This document shows, piece by piece, positions 17,039 to 24,739 of a DNA stretch of 41,661 nt (positions within the stretch are counted from its first letter, which is position 1; each line of letters begins with the position of its first letter). This stretch comes from a virus. The stretch is from IMG/VR virus record IMGVR_UViG_3300024255_000056, positions 1 through 41,661 of that record. One strand, given 5' to 3'. Below the pieces are notes generated by a model, which was given only the letters and a program-made list of their open reading frames with translations, made no database searches and had not been told where the DNA came from. The position numbers and the translations under genes were made by a program.

Positions 17039-19228
17039 CTATTTATAATTTTTAAAGCCTGATCTTCTTATTCTTGGATTAGATTGTCTTTTGTTTCCAC
17101 CTAAGTTCTTAAACGGACTATACTTTAATTTACTTATTTTTTCTGAATTTACCAAAGATTTACCCTCTGATTCACGTCTTTTGGTATATCCTCTATTTGA
17201 CTGTTGTATTTTAACAAAAGCAATCAAAGCACCAAAGGTTACTAATCTATCCACGTTTAATCCAGGATAATAAGCAAGCATTTCTTTTAATAGCATTGGG
17301 TCAGGGATTCTTTCTACACCCAATGTATTACTCATAACATTACCTTCATCATCTAATTCTTCATCTATAACTTCTCTCAAAAACTCAATTGCATAAGATA
17401 TTAAATGACTTTTAAATAATGTACCAGTATTCTTCCATCCATATTCTTGATATACTGTTCTATTTGATCCTAAATCTTTTAGAAATAATATTTGTTGTTT
17501 AGGTACTAAATATCTTTGTTTTTTTCTAGCAATCATATGCTGAATAAACAATGATATATTGTTTTCTACTATTGTCCAAGCATTATACCATTCAATAATT
17601 AATTCAAGTCTTTCATGTGTTTTATTTATATCATCAAATCTTCCACACCATGCAGCAACAACTTTATCTTTTTCAATAAATTGTTCTACATCTCCACCAG
17701 GCAATTCTCTAGTAACTTCTGTAGCATTTTTATAAACATAAATACTACATAAAGAATCTGATGTAGTTGTTTTACCTTCTGACACAGGGTCAATAGATGC
17801 ATAGTATGCACCAAACTCTGGACGTTTAGTTGCTGGTCTTTCCCATACTACAATAGAACCTGTTTTATCTGTTTGTTTCTTTTTAACTGGAAACTCTGAT
17901 ATAGGTAATTTTTTAGTTCTTTTAGCAATGATACCTGACTGATCTCTATCTAACTCAATTAGCTCATAAGGATATTCTTTTTCCTCTATTTTTTTAAGTT
18001 GTTTACTAAGTATGCCTTGTGGGAAAACTGATTCTTTTCTGTATGCAAATGCCTCAGCAATATTAAGAGGTTTTTGAGATATTCTTAATTGGTATTGTTC
18101 ACCACTTAAATCATTTTTCCATCTTGATCTTTCAGCTTTAATAGCAACTATTGCTTCTTCTACTTCAGAATTACCATAATCATCTATATAAGGAGGCATA
18201 GACCACTGTTCTGGAATAAATAACCCTGCCATACCAATTGTACCATCAGCGTCCATTAGATTGGTTTCTACAGCATATATATCATTAGCACCTGGATTTA
18301 AAATCATATCCTTTAACGGACCACATTGTTCTAAATCACCTACTGATCCTGCTGCTATAAATTGACCTGTTGTCATCATACCAGAAGACATAGCAGGACG
18401 CAGGTACTCATATGTCTGCATCATGTTTTTAGCAATACCTGCTTCCTCATGAAAGAAATAGGTACAAGGACCCCCTACCCCTGTGGTAGCATTCTTTTCA
18501 AAAGAAGCACCTTGAATCTTTGATTTAAGACCCCTTGATGTTTTTCTGTTGTTTACTTTAACTTCTATTTGTTGTTGCCACAATAATACCTTTTCTGGAT
18601 TACTGGGTCTATACCATGCAGTATGTTCATTAAGAAATGTCTTATACTCTTCTAAAAACTTCCATGAACCTTTATCATTAATGTAATCTTTTAATGATGC
18701 ACCTATCTTACATATTGATCCTTCTTCAAACCAATATTGATTTATGATTTTCCCCATATGAAAATATGAAGAAGCTATCTGTCTTTTTTTTAGTATAGCA
18801 ACGTGTTGATTATTTAGTTCAGCAATAATTTCATATAATGCCATATGATATTGTGCATCTCTTACTTTAGCAAAACCATAATGTTTTTCTTCTTTATCAA
18901 AAATAGGTAAGAAGTTAAGCCACATATAATAATCCCTAGTAAGATACCAATCTTTACCAGCATCTTTAAATATAACTCCAGTTCTACATTTGTTTTTTTG
19001 ATCTTCCCAATATGCTGTAAAATCTTTAGATCTAAAAGGAGCATTACAATAAAATCCTTGATCATTAAATGTTGTAGCTTCTTGATTAAATTTTAAAGCT
19101 AATTTAGTAAAGCCATAATTCCCAGGCTCCTTAAATATTGATTCTAAATATTCTCTAAATGCTAAGTCTGTAGAAAACTCTGTAGTACCCCACTTGCCAT
19201 TCTCATATGTGGGTATAATTCTACTCAT
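17039..19228 (-). CDS. terL: Terminase large subunit
   Basis: A 729-aa packaging motor. The N-terminal ATPase has a variant P-loop, KKRQIASS (residues 147-154), which lacks the GK(S/T) of textbook Walker A, and a Walker B-like TYFFHEEAG (256-264) with the catalytic Glu pair. The C-terminal RNase H-like nuclease shows YYASIDP with Asp480, IVENN with Glu555, and NVDRLVTFGALIA with Asp660, the usual acidic metal-binding set. The Lys/Arg-rich C-terminal 50 residues may dock to the portal. It overlaps the GroES-like gene by 8 bases and abuts the portal gene, so the three are one translational unit. Confidence 0.9.
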   Translation of the reverse strand: MSRIIPTYENGKWGTTEFSTDLAFREYLESIFKEPGNYGFTKLALKFNQEATTFNDQGFYCNAPFRSKDFTAYWEDQKNKCRTGVIFKDAGKDWYLTRDYYMWLNFLPIFDKEEKHYGFAKVRDAQYHMALYEIIAELNNQHVAILKKRQIASSYFHMGKIINQYWFEEGSICKIGASLKDYINDKGSWKFLEEYKTFLNEHTAWYRPSNPEKVLLWQQQIEVKVNNRKTSRGLKSKIQGASFEKNATTGVGGPCTYFFHEEAGIAKNMMQTYEYLRPAMSSGMMTTGQFIAAGSVGDLEQCGPLKDMILNPGANDIYAVETNLMDADGTIGMAGLFIPEQWSMPPYIDDYGNSEVEEAIVAIKAERSRWKNDLSGEQYQLRISQKPLNIAEAFAYRKESVFPQGILSKQLKKIEEKEYPYELIELDRDQSGIIAKRTKKLPISEFPVKKKQTDKTGSIVVWERPATKRPEFGAYYASIDPVSEGKTTTSDSLCSIYVYKNATEVTRELPGGDVEQFIEKDKVVAAWCGRFDDINKTHERLELIIEWYNAWTIVENNISLFIQHMIARKKQRYLVPKQQILFLKDLGSNRTVYQEYGWKNTGTLFKSHLISYAIEFLREVIDEELDDEGNVMSNTLGVERIPDPMLLKEMLAYYPGLNVDRLVTFGALIAFVKIQQSNRGYTKRRESEGKSLVNSEKISKLKYSPFKNLGGNKRQSNPRIRRSGFKNYK

Positions 19229-19496
19229 ATCTTATAATAGCATATACATCTCCAACTTGTAATAATAGATGCTCTTCACCTTCATGTTGCATAGGTGTAG
19301 GCATTGCATGATCTGCATATTGCACTATATCTCCAATTTGTATTTCAGTAACTTCATCACCTCTTCCTACTACTTTTCCTTGAAAGGTTTGCTTTAAAGC
19401 TATTTCAGGTAAGTATAAACCTGACTTAGTTTTTTTTTCAGGTTTAATTTCTTTTATTAGTAGTTTCATCCCTACTGGAATTATTTTTTGTACCAT
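19221..19496 (-). CDS. GroES-like co-chaperonin
   Basis: A 91-aa protein with the full Cpn10 layout: MVQKIIPVGMKLLIKEIKPE at the N terminus, a mobile-loop region KKTKSGLYLPEIALKQTFQG with the hydrophobic tripeptide LYL that would contact GroEL, then KVVGRGDEV and a final VGDVYAIIRYE. Length is close to the usual 95. Like T4 gp31, it probably caps the host GroEL chamber to help fold a phage protein, most likely the capsid protein. No phage GroEL is present in the window. It lies just before terL and overlaps its start by 8 bases, so it belongs to the packaging and head operon. Confidence 0.9.
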   Translation of the reverse strand: MVQKIIPVGMKLLIKEIKPEKKTKSGLYLPEIALKQTFQGKVVGRGDEVTEIQIGDIVQYADHAMPTPMQHEGEEHLLLQVGDVYAIIRYE

Positions 19497-19508
19497 TTTT
19501 TATTGATT

Positions 19509-20027
19509 TTAAATTTGGTCATAAGCTAAACCTGCACCACCACGTACAGAGCTTTCTTGTTCTTGTTGCATATCAGTGAATGCACCTTTATATGATTGTC
19601 TTATTGCTTCAAATTTAGCTGCAGCATTTACCATAGAATTTATATTTCCATCTCTACCGTGTTCTATTGGTGTGACTTCCATATACTTACCTAATCTATC
19701 TAACATAGATTTTATACCTACGTAAGCTCTATAAGTAGGAGTTTCATATAACTTTTTACACATGTCTAATCCATATCTAATTTTAGGATCTTCAGGTGAT
19801 TCTTCTAAACCAATTTCTTCTATGATAATATCTTCTTTTTCATGTTCAGGTAAATTAAAGAATGGGTTCATATCAGGGTTTGGACATGACATATAAAATA
19901 TGTATTGATATACTGTCATGTGAGTATCAGGGTATTCATCCATTATACCTTTTAAAAAAGGCAATGTATAGCAATGCTCTGTTAGAACAACCTTACTGTT
20001 TTGTATATCAAATAATTTAACTATCAT
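19509..20027 (-). CDS. Conserved protein before terL, possible small terminase or head protein
   Basis: I start it at the ATG at 20027 (MIVKLFDIQNSKVV), which overlaps the upstream stop as ATGA; the frame itself extends 6 codons further to an ATG at 20045. The product is 172 aa, acidic in the middle (EHEKEDIIIEEIGLEE) and helical after TPTYRAYVGIKSMLDRLGKY. The segment EHGRDGNINSMVNAAAKFEA and the final disordered, Gln-rich tail resemble a structural or packaging protein. Its place two genes upstream of TerL is where a small terminase could lie, but I see no clear DNA-binding helix-turn-helix. Confidence 0.5.
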   Translation of the reverse strand: MIVKLFDIQNSKVVLTEHCYTLPFLKGIMDEYPDTHMTVYQYIFYMSCPNPDMNPFFNLPEHEKEDIIIEEIGLEESPEDPKIRYGLDMCKKLYETPTYRAYVGIKSMLDRLGKYMEVTPIEHGRDGNINSMVNAAAKFEAIRQSYKGAFTDMQQEQESSVRGGAGLAYDQI

Positions 20028-20392
20028 GAGGCAAACGGTGAACATTCACATCCATCATCACATAACTCATCACAATCATTTCTTTGATTCATAAGAGCTT
20101 TAATTGTAGAAACAGATTCTTTAAGTACTATTGGAAATGCATTTACAGATAAACCAACTACAAGTACTTGTGTATAATTACTTCTCAGTCTATTAGAAAC
20201 TGGATCATAGTATTTACTTACACCAGAAAAAAGATTTACATCAATATATAAATCTGTTCTAATATTCATTGCTTGATTCATAACGTTACCATCAGAATCC
20301 ATTGCTGGTTGTCCATCTGAGGCACGTTGAATTACTGGAAATACTTGTTCTAGTGTTCTAAAGTTTGATTTTAATATTGGTAATTTAGGCAT
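20024..20392 (-). CDS. Hypothetical late protein
   Basis: A 122-aa protein of unknown function. The N terminus is Pro/Lys-rich (MPKLPILKSNFRTLEQVFPV), the middle is beta-rich with TQVLVVGLSVNAFPIVLKES (about residues 74-93), and the C terminus has four Cys in DCDELCDDGCECSPFAS. It overlaps the upstream 86-aa gene by 8 bases and the downstream gene by 4 (ATGA). The tight coupling indicates a real gene in the late operon. The acidic Cys tail could bind a metal. Confidence 0.5.
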   Translation of the reverse strand: MPKLPILKSNFRTLEQVFPVIQRASDGQPAMDSDGNVMNQAMNIRTDLYIDVNLFSGVSKYYDPVSNRLRSNYTQVLVVGLSVNAFPIVLKESVSTIKALMNQRNDCDELCDDGCECSPFAS

Positions 20393-20645
20393 GTTTATTA
20401 TTTTTATTATTTATATCTTTTTTTAACTCTTGGTATCCTACAACTAATATAATAGGTGATTGATCACCATACATTAAAACTTCAGTGTGTGTTTCCTGAA
20501 ATTTACTAGTTGCTACATGAAAGTATTCTTTAAACCAAACTACTTTGGTTAAATCAACACTTATCTTTGTTTCTTCAAATCTAAAATCTGTAGGTACTTT
20601 AGACTTTAATGATTGTATTTCTACTGCTGCTGTATATTCTTTCAT
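20385..20645 (-). CDS. Hypothetical late protein
   Basis: I start it at the ATG at 20645 (MKEYTAAVEIQSLKS), 86 aa, which forms a TAATG overlap with the stop of the nuclease gene; a GTG at 20666 is the alternative. The sequence has beta strands with a hydrophobic core (HTEVLMYGDQSPIILVVGYQ, about residues 57-76) and an Asn/Lys-rich tail. No family recognised. Coupling to the nuclease gene suggests co-expression rather than shared function. Confidence 0.5.
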   Translation of the reverse strand: MKEYTAAVEIQSLKSKVPTDFRFEETKISVDLTKVVWFKEYFHVATSKFQETHTEVLMYGDQSPIILVVGYQELKKDINNKNNKHA

Positions 20646-21457
20646 TATTGGTTTTCTTTTATCCACATAATTAATGAATTAACTTCATCTTTTAAATATG
20701 GTAGTTCATAGATCTTTATGTTCTCTAATACTGGTTCTCCATTTACATGTTCATTGATAGGATAACCATTACTATCTTCCCCTACTTGTTTAAACTTTAC
20801 ATGTTGTATAGTAAGTTTACCTATTTTAAGTTTAGGGTTATGCTTTTTAATAATATACGCATAAATACTAAGCTGTAAGTTATAATGATTTAAATTGCAA
20901 TCATCTAAATGATTAACTGGTCTAAACATTTTGTTAGTTATACCTTCCCAATTAGTAAATCCTTTGTCTTTAATTTCTTTATTAGTTTTATAATCATTGA
21001 TGTTTATGTATCCATTAACTACTTCTACAACATCTGCTTGACCACATATACCTGCTGACTTTAAATATACTAAATGTTCAGGGTATACTCCTTCTTCTAA
21101 TTTCTGTTTAGGAGCTAGCTTAATTCCGCTATCACTAATAACAGGTTTAATAATAGGTACTTCTACACCATGACGCCCTATTGTATCTAAACCTAACATA
21201 TCTGCTTCTCTTTGATTGTGATAAAAATTACCTAATGTTATAGCTCTATTTGTTTCACCTTCCCATGCTGCTATAATTTCTTTAGGTGTCATACCATACC
21301 ACTTAGATCTTTTATTCTTGGATGATTTTTTTGCTTGACCATCCCTATCAAATTTTGGTTTGAATTTAGACACTAATGAGGTTACACTTGTCCAAGATAT
21401 TTTGTCTTGATCAATGCTCTCATATAGATGTCCATCTTCTTTAAATGAAATTGCCAT
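20645..21457 (-). CDS. PD-(D/E)XK nuclease, Cas4/RecB-like
   Basis: A 270-aa protein from the ATG at 21457 (a TTG 24 bases upstream is the only longer start). Motifs of a Cas4/RecB-type exonuclease fold are visible: an early helix with ITLGNFYHNQREAD, where the His could act as a metal ligand, then GICGQADVVEV with the motif II Asp, ININDYKTNKEI with the D-x-K of motif III, and a helix with the motif-IV-like YNLQLSIYAYII. There is no four-Cys cluster, so an iron-sulphur centre is unlikely. Unusually it lies in the late operon, where it could act in end processing, recombination or host DNA degradation. Confidence 0.75.
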   Translation of the reverse strand: MAISFKEDGHLYESIDQDKISWTSVTSLVSKFKPKFDRDGQAKKSSKNKRSKWYGMTPKEIIAAWEGETNRAITLGNFYHNQREADMLGLDTIGRHGVEVPIIKPVISDSGIKLAPKQKLEEGVYPEHLVYLKSAGICGQADVVEVVNGYININDYKTNKEIKDKGFTNWEGITNKMFRPVNHLDDCNLNHYNLQLSIYAYIIKKHNPKLKIGKLTIQHVKFKQVGEDSNGYPINEHVNGEPVLENIKIYELPYLKDEVNSLIMWIKENQ

Positions 21458-21636
21458 CAGTGTGTTGAGTTTTGTTCCCAAAAGATGCCATTACTATGAC
21501 TTGACGCTTTCTCTTTTGAGATATTAATATTATATGATATAGGTGCAGGAGTTAGCAGCGTTATAGCTTCCTCTGCACTTATTTGTTCTTCTGCTAGTAG
21601 TTCACCTACTATTTGTTCTTTAGTCAGTTTTTCCAT
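21457..21636 (-). CDS. Small acidic protein coupled to the nuclease gene
   Basis: A 59-codon ORF beginning MEKLTKEQIVGELLAEEQIS. Its start overlaps the end of the Cys-rich 110-aa gene by 17 bases, and its TGA shares bases with the ATG of the nuclease (TGATG). The first half is an acidic helix (EQIVGELLAEEQISAEEAIT). Both junctions are translational-coupling arrangements, which is good evidence that it is real. Function unknown; a small partner or regulator of the nuclease is possible. Confidence 0.6.
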   Translation of the reverse strand: MEKLTKEQIVGELLAEEQISAEEAITLLTPAPISYNINISKEKASSHSNGIFWEQNSTH

Positions 21637-21952
21637 TATCTTCTATTTGTTTGGTTATTAACTCTTCTTGTTCTTCTGATGTGAATGCATCCCAATATCC
21701 TTTAGGACATTCAGAAGATAAAGATCTCAATTTAAAAGCTAAACTACATCCACAGTCTGCACAACAAGGTTGCGTACCTGGAGCTACACATTTATCACCT
21801 CCAGCATCAAATAAAGAACATTTTACACAAGTTTGAAATCTATCTGTAGCTACTGCTTCAACATGTTCTTTTTTGAAAATGTTATTAGATATACCTTCAG
21901 CTATCTTATCAGCATTCTTAAATGCATCTATATATTTTTTCCACCTAGACAT
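21620..21952 (-). CDS. Cysteine-rich putative zinc-binding protein
   Basis: A 110-aa protein. After a basic N-terminal helix it has CVKC (residues 42-45), a Cys near 54, CCADCGC (63-69) and a final CPKGYW near 82. The spacing C-x2-C...CC-x2-CGC-x-L-x2-K...CPxGxW matches a small zinc-binding phage protein type that I recall from Bacteroidota phages and DUF6171-like proteins; that family name is from memory and uncertain. It overlaps the IHF-like gene by 8 bases. A nucleic-acid-binding or virion role is possible. Confidence 0.55.
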   Translation of the reverse strand: MSRWKKYIDAFKNADKIAEGISNNIFKKEHVEAVATDRFQTCVKCSLFDAGGDKCVAPGTQPCCADCGCSLAFKLRSLSSECPKGYWDAFTSEEQEELITKQIEDNGKTD

Positions 21953-22304
21953 TATTGTTTCTAAATTCTTTTTTTGTTAATATATCTTTTTCCATTTGTT
22001 CTAATGCTTTCTCCATTTGTACAATGTCTTTCTGGATGTCTTCACTTTTAGCAAATCCAGAATATGTTCTCTTTGCCAAATTACCTATAATGCTTTTTCC
22101 TCTTTTTATTGACTTTTCAAGTTTAGTTTTTCTTAAATAAAAAGTACCTAATCCATCTACATGGACTCTAGGAAAATCAAGGTTTGATAATTTACCCCTT
22201 AATTTTGCATAGTAAAAAGTAAGAAAATCATCTACTACAGATTGATGGACACCAACTTCATCTGCTATTCCTTTCTTAAAATCTTTATGACTCTTTGGCT
22301 TCAC
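21945..22304 (-). CDS. IHF/HU-like DNA-bending protein
   Basis: A 119-aa protein. Residues 8-60 follow the HU/IHF pattern: DFKKGIADEVGVHQSVVDDF (helices 1-2) then YYAKLRGKLSN and the beta-entry FPRVHVDGLGTFYLRKTKLE, matching the family signature around v.l.glGtF...... The C-terminal half is a charged helix (KDIVQMEKALEQMEKDILTK), unlike the standard beta-arm and short C-terminal helix. Crassvirales-like phages also carry IHF-like genes near their structural genes. It probably bends DNA for packaging, late transcription or nucleoid condensation. It overlaps the winged-helix gene by 20 bases. Confidence 0.7.
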   Translation of the reverse strand: MKPKSHKDFKKGIADEVGVHQSVVDDFLTFYYAKLRGKLSNLDFPRVHVDGLGTFYLRKTKLEKSIKRGKSIIGNLAKRTYSGFAKSEDIQKDIVQMEKALEQMEKDILTKKEFRNNNV

Positions 22305-22656
22305 GTCCTAAAACTTTATAGTCCAACAATACTAAACCTTTAGTCTGTACATTCATAGCTTTATTAAGCATAATAGTTTTTTTATTAATGCCTTCTTTAG
22401 CTAATAATCCTTTTTTCTCTGCTTTAGTTATAGCATTCCTTGCTGATTGTGAACTCTTAAAAATAGTTTCACCAACAAGTCTATCACAAAACTTAGTTAA
22501 TTCAATCTTTCCAGATTTACTTAACTCACTTAAAAATTCTAAATCAGAATTACTTATGCGTATATCATTAAAAAAACAGTATGTAACTATTTGATACTTT
22601 ATTGATACGTTAATATCTACTTGTTGTTTTAAATCTACTTTATTTACTATTGCCAT
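22285..22656 (-). CDS. Winged-helix DNA-binding protein candidate
   Basis: A 123-aa protein. Residues about 32-95 read as a winged helix: SNSDLEFLSELSKSGKIELT, then a recognition-helix region SSQSARNAITKAEKKGLLAK and a short wing with KKTIMLN. It may regulate late genes together with the IHF-like protein whose gene it overlaps by 20 bases. There is no catalytic motif. The call is based on secondary-structure pattern; no named family is claimed. Confidence 0.55.
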   Translation of the reverse strand: MAIVNKVDLKQQVDINVSIKYQIVTYCFFNDIRISNSDLEFLSELSKSGKIELTKFCDRLVGETIFKSSQSARNAITKAEKKGLLAKEGINKKTIMLNKAMNVQTKGLVLLDYKVLGREAKES

Positions 22657-22657
22657 A

Positions 22658-23587
22658 TTATAAACTCATTATCATATCTACAAAGTCAGGTTGAGGAAAA
22701 CAATCCATCTTCCCTTTTCTAACATTGGTATGTGTTAATAGGCCTTTAACCTTTCCATAATAAGCATCAGAATTAAAATCAAATCCTTTTGTAGGACCAT
22801 GCTTTTTTATAAACTGTTTAAGACCAAGTCTTATATCTATCTCATCTCTTTCACCAACATATCTAATCCACTTTTCAGTAGCTTTAATTTGTTCTTCACT
22901 ATACTTATGCCAATATAGTCTGCCTTTAAATGATTCAGGTAATGTAGCTATTTGATTACTCTCACATTCTGACTTTACATATGTTAAATATTTATCATCT
23001 ACTTTTTCTAAATATCCCATATTACATATCTCTAAACCTACTGAATGTCTATTCATAAATCCAGATCCTGTTTTACCTAAATGCCAACCTTGATTTCCTT
23101 CTGCAAAAGCTTGTACCATTACACCATCATATTCATCATCTCCATTTCTATGATTGATACCACCTAAAACAAATTCAGTGGCAATACGTCCTCTAGTGTC
23201 CCTACCCCAATGATCAATACATCTATAAGGGTTTGCATTACCAGCTGTATGATGTAAGAAAATATACTCATTTTGTATAGGTCCTTTTACATATTCTTTT
23301 TCTGGTAAATGATGTCTGTGAATTACTTGATCAAAATTAGTTGTAAAATATTGAGAACTTATATCAGTATCTTCAATAATTTCATCTGGGATTTGGTATT
23401 CAACATTTAATAGTAATGACCACATGCTATTATCTACAACACCAGTGCATGGCAATCCTTTATTAAGTTGATAGTTTTCAACAGCTTTCTCAGTAATAGG
23501 ACCAAAGTGCCCATCTGCTGAGATCTTTAGTTTTGTTTGTAGTGTAACTACATCACTTCCTTTACTACCTAATTTAAGTTGTCTCAT
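22658..23587 (-). CDS. N-acetylmuramoyl-L-alanine amidase with peptidoglycan-binding domain
   Basis: A 309-aa lysis or entry enzyme cutting between the sugar and peptide of peptidoglycan. Residues 1-60 are a PG_binding_1 domain (LKLGSKGSDVVTLQTKLKIS, then DGHFGPITEKAVENYQ). A type 2 amidase domain follows: HHTAG at 112-116, EFVLGG near 138, NRHSVGLEICN near 183, and a final His286 followed by KMDC (293-296), the usual position of the last zinc ligand and catalytic Lys. There is no signal peptide, so export needs a holin (none obvious in the window) or it acts from the virion. It overlaps the 103-aa gene as ATGA. Confidence 0.9.
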   Translation of the reverse strand: MRQLKLGSKGSDVVTLQTKLKISADGHFGPITEKAVENYQLNKGLPCTGVVDNSMWSLLLNVEYQIPDEIIEDTDISSQYFTTNFDQVIHRHHLPEKEYVKGPIQNEYIFLHHTAGNANPYRCIDHWGRDTRGRIATEFVLGGINHRNGDDEYDGVMVQAFAEGNQGWHLGKTGSGFMNRHSVGLEICNMGYLEKVDDKYLTYVKSECESNQIATLPESFKGRLYWHKYSEEQIKATEKWIRYVGERDEIDIRLGLKQFIKKHGPTKGFDFNSDAYYGKVKGLLTHTNVRKGKMDCFPQPDFVDMIMSL

Positions 23588-23895
23588 GACTTTTCCCCTT
23601 CCATTGCTTTAGCCATAGCTTCTTGAAAAGCTTTACCTTCTTCTGAATTAGGATCAACTCCTTCTTGACCTTGTTGCTGAGCATATTGCTGAGCCATGAA
23701 CATTTGTGATTGCATTCTTTCTGCTCTAGCCTTTTCAATTGCAGCTAAAAGCATCTCATAGTCTGCCTGTACTTCTAAATGTGGAATGTTGTCTTTGTAA
23801 AAAGCAGTAATTTCTTCTCTGCGTTTAGCCATCTCCTCTTTACTCATCTGAGGTTCCTTGTCACTAAGCGGATTGTTGTTGGTTTCTTTTGACAT
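23584..23895 (-). CDS. Helical Gln/Glu-rich protein upstream of the amidase
   Basis: A 103-aa, entirely helical-looking protein: SKEEMAKRREEITAFYKDNI, then DYEMLLAAIEKARAERMQSQ and QQYAQQQGQEG. It has no membrane segment, so it is not a holin. A TATCTTTG box lies 28 bases before the ATG, suggesting it opens a transcription unit that includes the amidase, winged-helix and IHF-like genes. Function unknown; a coiled-coil assembly or scaffold-like factor is possible. Confidence 0.55.
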   Translation of the reverse strand: MSKETNNNPLSDKEPQMSKEEMAKRREEITAFYKDNIPHLEVQADYEMLLAAIEKARAERMQSQMFMAQQYAQQQGQEGVDPNSEEGKAFQEAMAKAMEGEKS

Positions 23896-23922
23896 CTTGT
23901 AATATTTTGTTATTAATATTTA

Positions 23923-23930
23923 CAAAGATA
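23923..23930 (-). promoter_or_regulatory. Candidate Bacteroidota-type -7 promoter box
   Basis: Leftward TATCTTTG fits the Bacteroidota -7 consensus TAnnTTTG. A TTTT tract about 21 bases upstream could serve as the -33 element. It lies 28 bases from the start of the 103-aa gene. In AT-rich DNA such octamers occur by chance, so the intergenic location is the main support. Confidence 0.4.
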
Positions 23931-23969
23931 TACAAAAAAAGTTTACATCATAAAAGTTTACACGTTTTT

Positions 23970-24209
23970 TTAAGAAATTTTATTACGTGTAAATATATCT
24001 ATTACGGTTTTGATTTCATTATACGCATAAAAACCTAACGTCTGACATGGAGTAGTAACATACCAACTTCCATCTTCTTCTGCTTCACCATTATCACCAG
24101 AAATAAATACTATATCACCTATTTGATTTTCATAGTAAAAATAGTTTTCATCTTCCTCATCAATTAAAATCTTTTTAAATCCTAATTTTAATAGTTGTGC
24201 TTGTGTCAT
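23970..24209 (-). CDS. Small hypothetical protein
   Basis: A 79-aa acidic protein: MTQAQLLKLGFKKILIDEED, then NYFYYENQIGDIVFISGDNG and SWYVTTPC. It looks like a small beta-rich fold with an amphipathic N-terminal helix. The helix-then-strands layout resembles small phage proteins of unknown role. It starts 3 bases after the basic 94-aa gene, so it is probably in the same transcript. No family recognised. Confidence 0.45.
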   Translation of the reverse strand: MTQAQLLKLGFKKILIDEEDENYFYYENQIGDIVFISGDNGEAEEDGSWYVTTPCQTLGFYAYNEIKTVIDIFTRNKIS

Positions 24210-24212
24210 AAT

Positions 24213-24497
24213 CTACCATTTAACTTTATCTGCCCAATATGCAGCAGACATCTTACCTTTTTTAATGTTTTTGCCGTGCCTTGCTTTAAAACTCTTACGT
24301 TTTGCCTTCATCTTAGCTGACTCACCTGCTTTTGGTTTACCTGCAGTACTAGCTCCCTGTTCACCAAATCTTATTGTTTTTACCTTATCACCCACTTTAG
24401 CCACAACTACATGTGACTTCTTAGGATGCCCTGGAGTACGCTTAGGCTTATTAAAACCTGATACACCTGCTCTTGCTAATCTACTATCTTTTGCCAT
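24213..24497 (-). CDS. Very basic small protein 1 (DUF6321-like)
   Basis: A 94-aa protein with about 27 Lys/Arg and 5 acidic residues. The pattern FNKPKRTPGHPKKSHVVVAK, then IRFGEQG and KSFKARHGKNIKKGKMSAAY with a terminal WADKVKW is one I recognise from marine phages, where I recall the label DUF6321 (from memory). It starts in a TAATG overlap with the 80-aa gene, and lies third in a row of three basic genes. It probably binds nucleic acid; a packaged DNA-condensing protein is one possibility. Confidence 0.65.
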   Translation of the reverse strand: MAKDSRLARAGVSGFNKPKRTPGHPKKSHVVVAKVGDKVKTIRFGEQGASTAGKPKAGESAKMKAKRKSFKARHGKNIKKGKMSAAYWADKVKW

Positions 24498-24739
24498 TAT
24501 CTTTTTTTACCTTTATGCAAACCGTGGCTTGCGTGTTGTTTACCTTTCTTAGTGGCTGCCCTTTTCTTTGCGTTTGCTGCTGCTAATTTCTTTTTACCCT
24601 CCTTAGTACTTTTGAGTTTAGATATAGTCTTAGAGGGTGCGTATACTTCTCCAGTTTCAGAAGACTTCTTTCCGCTTGCCGTTCTCCATTTCTGCTTAGT
24701 CCATCTACTTAGGCTTTTTTGTTGTTTAGTCTTTGCCAT
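24497..24739 (-). CDS. Very basic small protein 2 (DUF5872-like)
   Basis: An 80-aa protein with about 26 Lys/Arg and 3 acidic residues. SLSRWTKQKWRTASGKKSSE followed by TGEVYAPSKTISKLKST and a Lys/Ala-rich tail (KKKLAAANAKKRAATKKGKQ) fits the type I recall as DUF5872 from marine phages (W..qkW.t.sGk.s..g..Y.P). Unlikely to be enzymatic; a nucleic-acid-binding role is inferred from charge. It is linked by TAATG overlaps to the basic genes on both sides. Confidence 0.65.
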   Translation of the reverse strand: MAKTKQQKSLSRWTKQKWRTASGKKSSETGEVYAPSKTISKLKSTKEGKKKLAAANAKKRAATKKGKQHASHGLHKGKKR

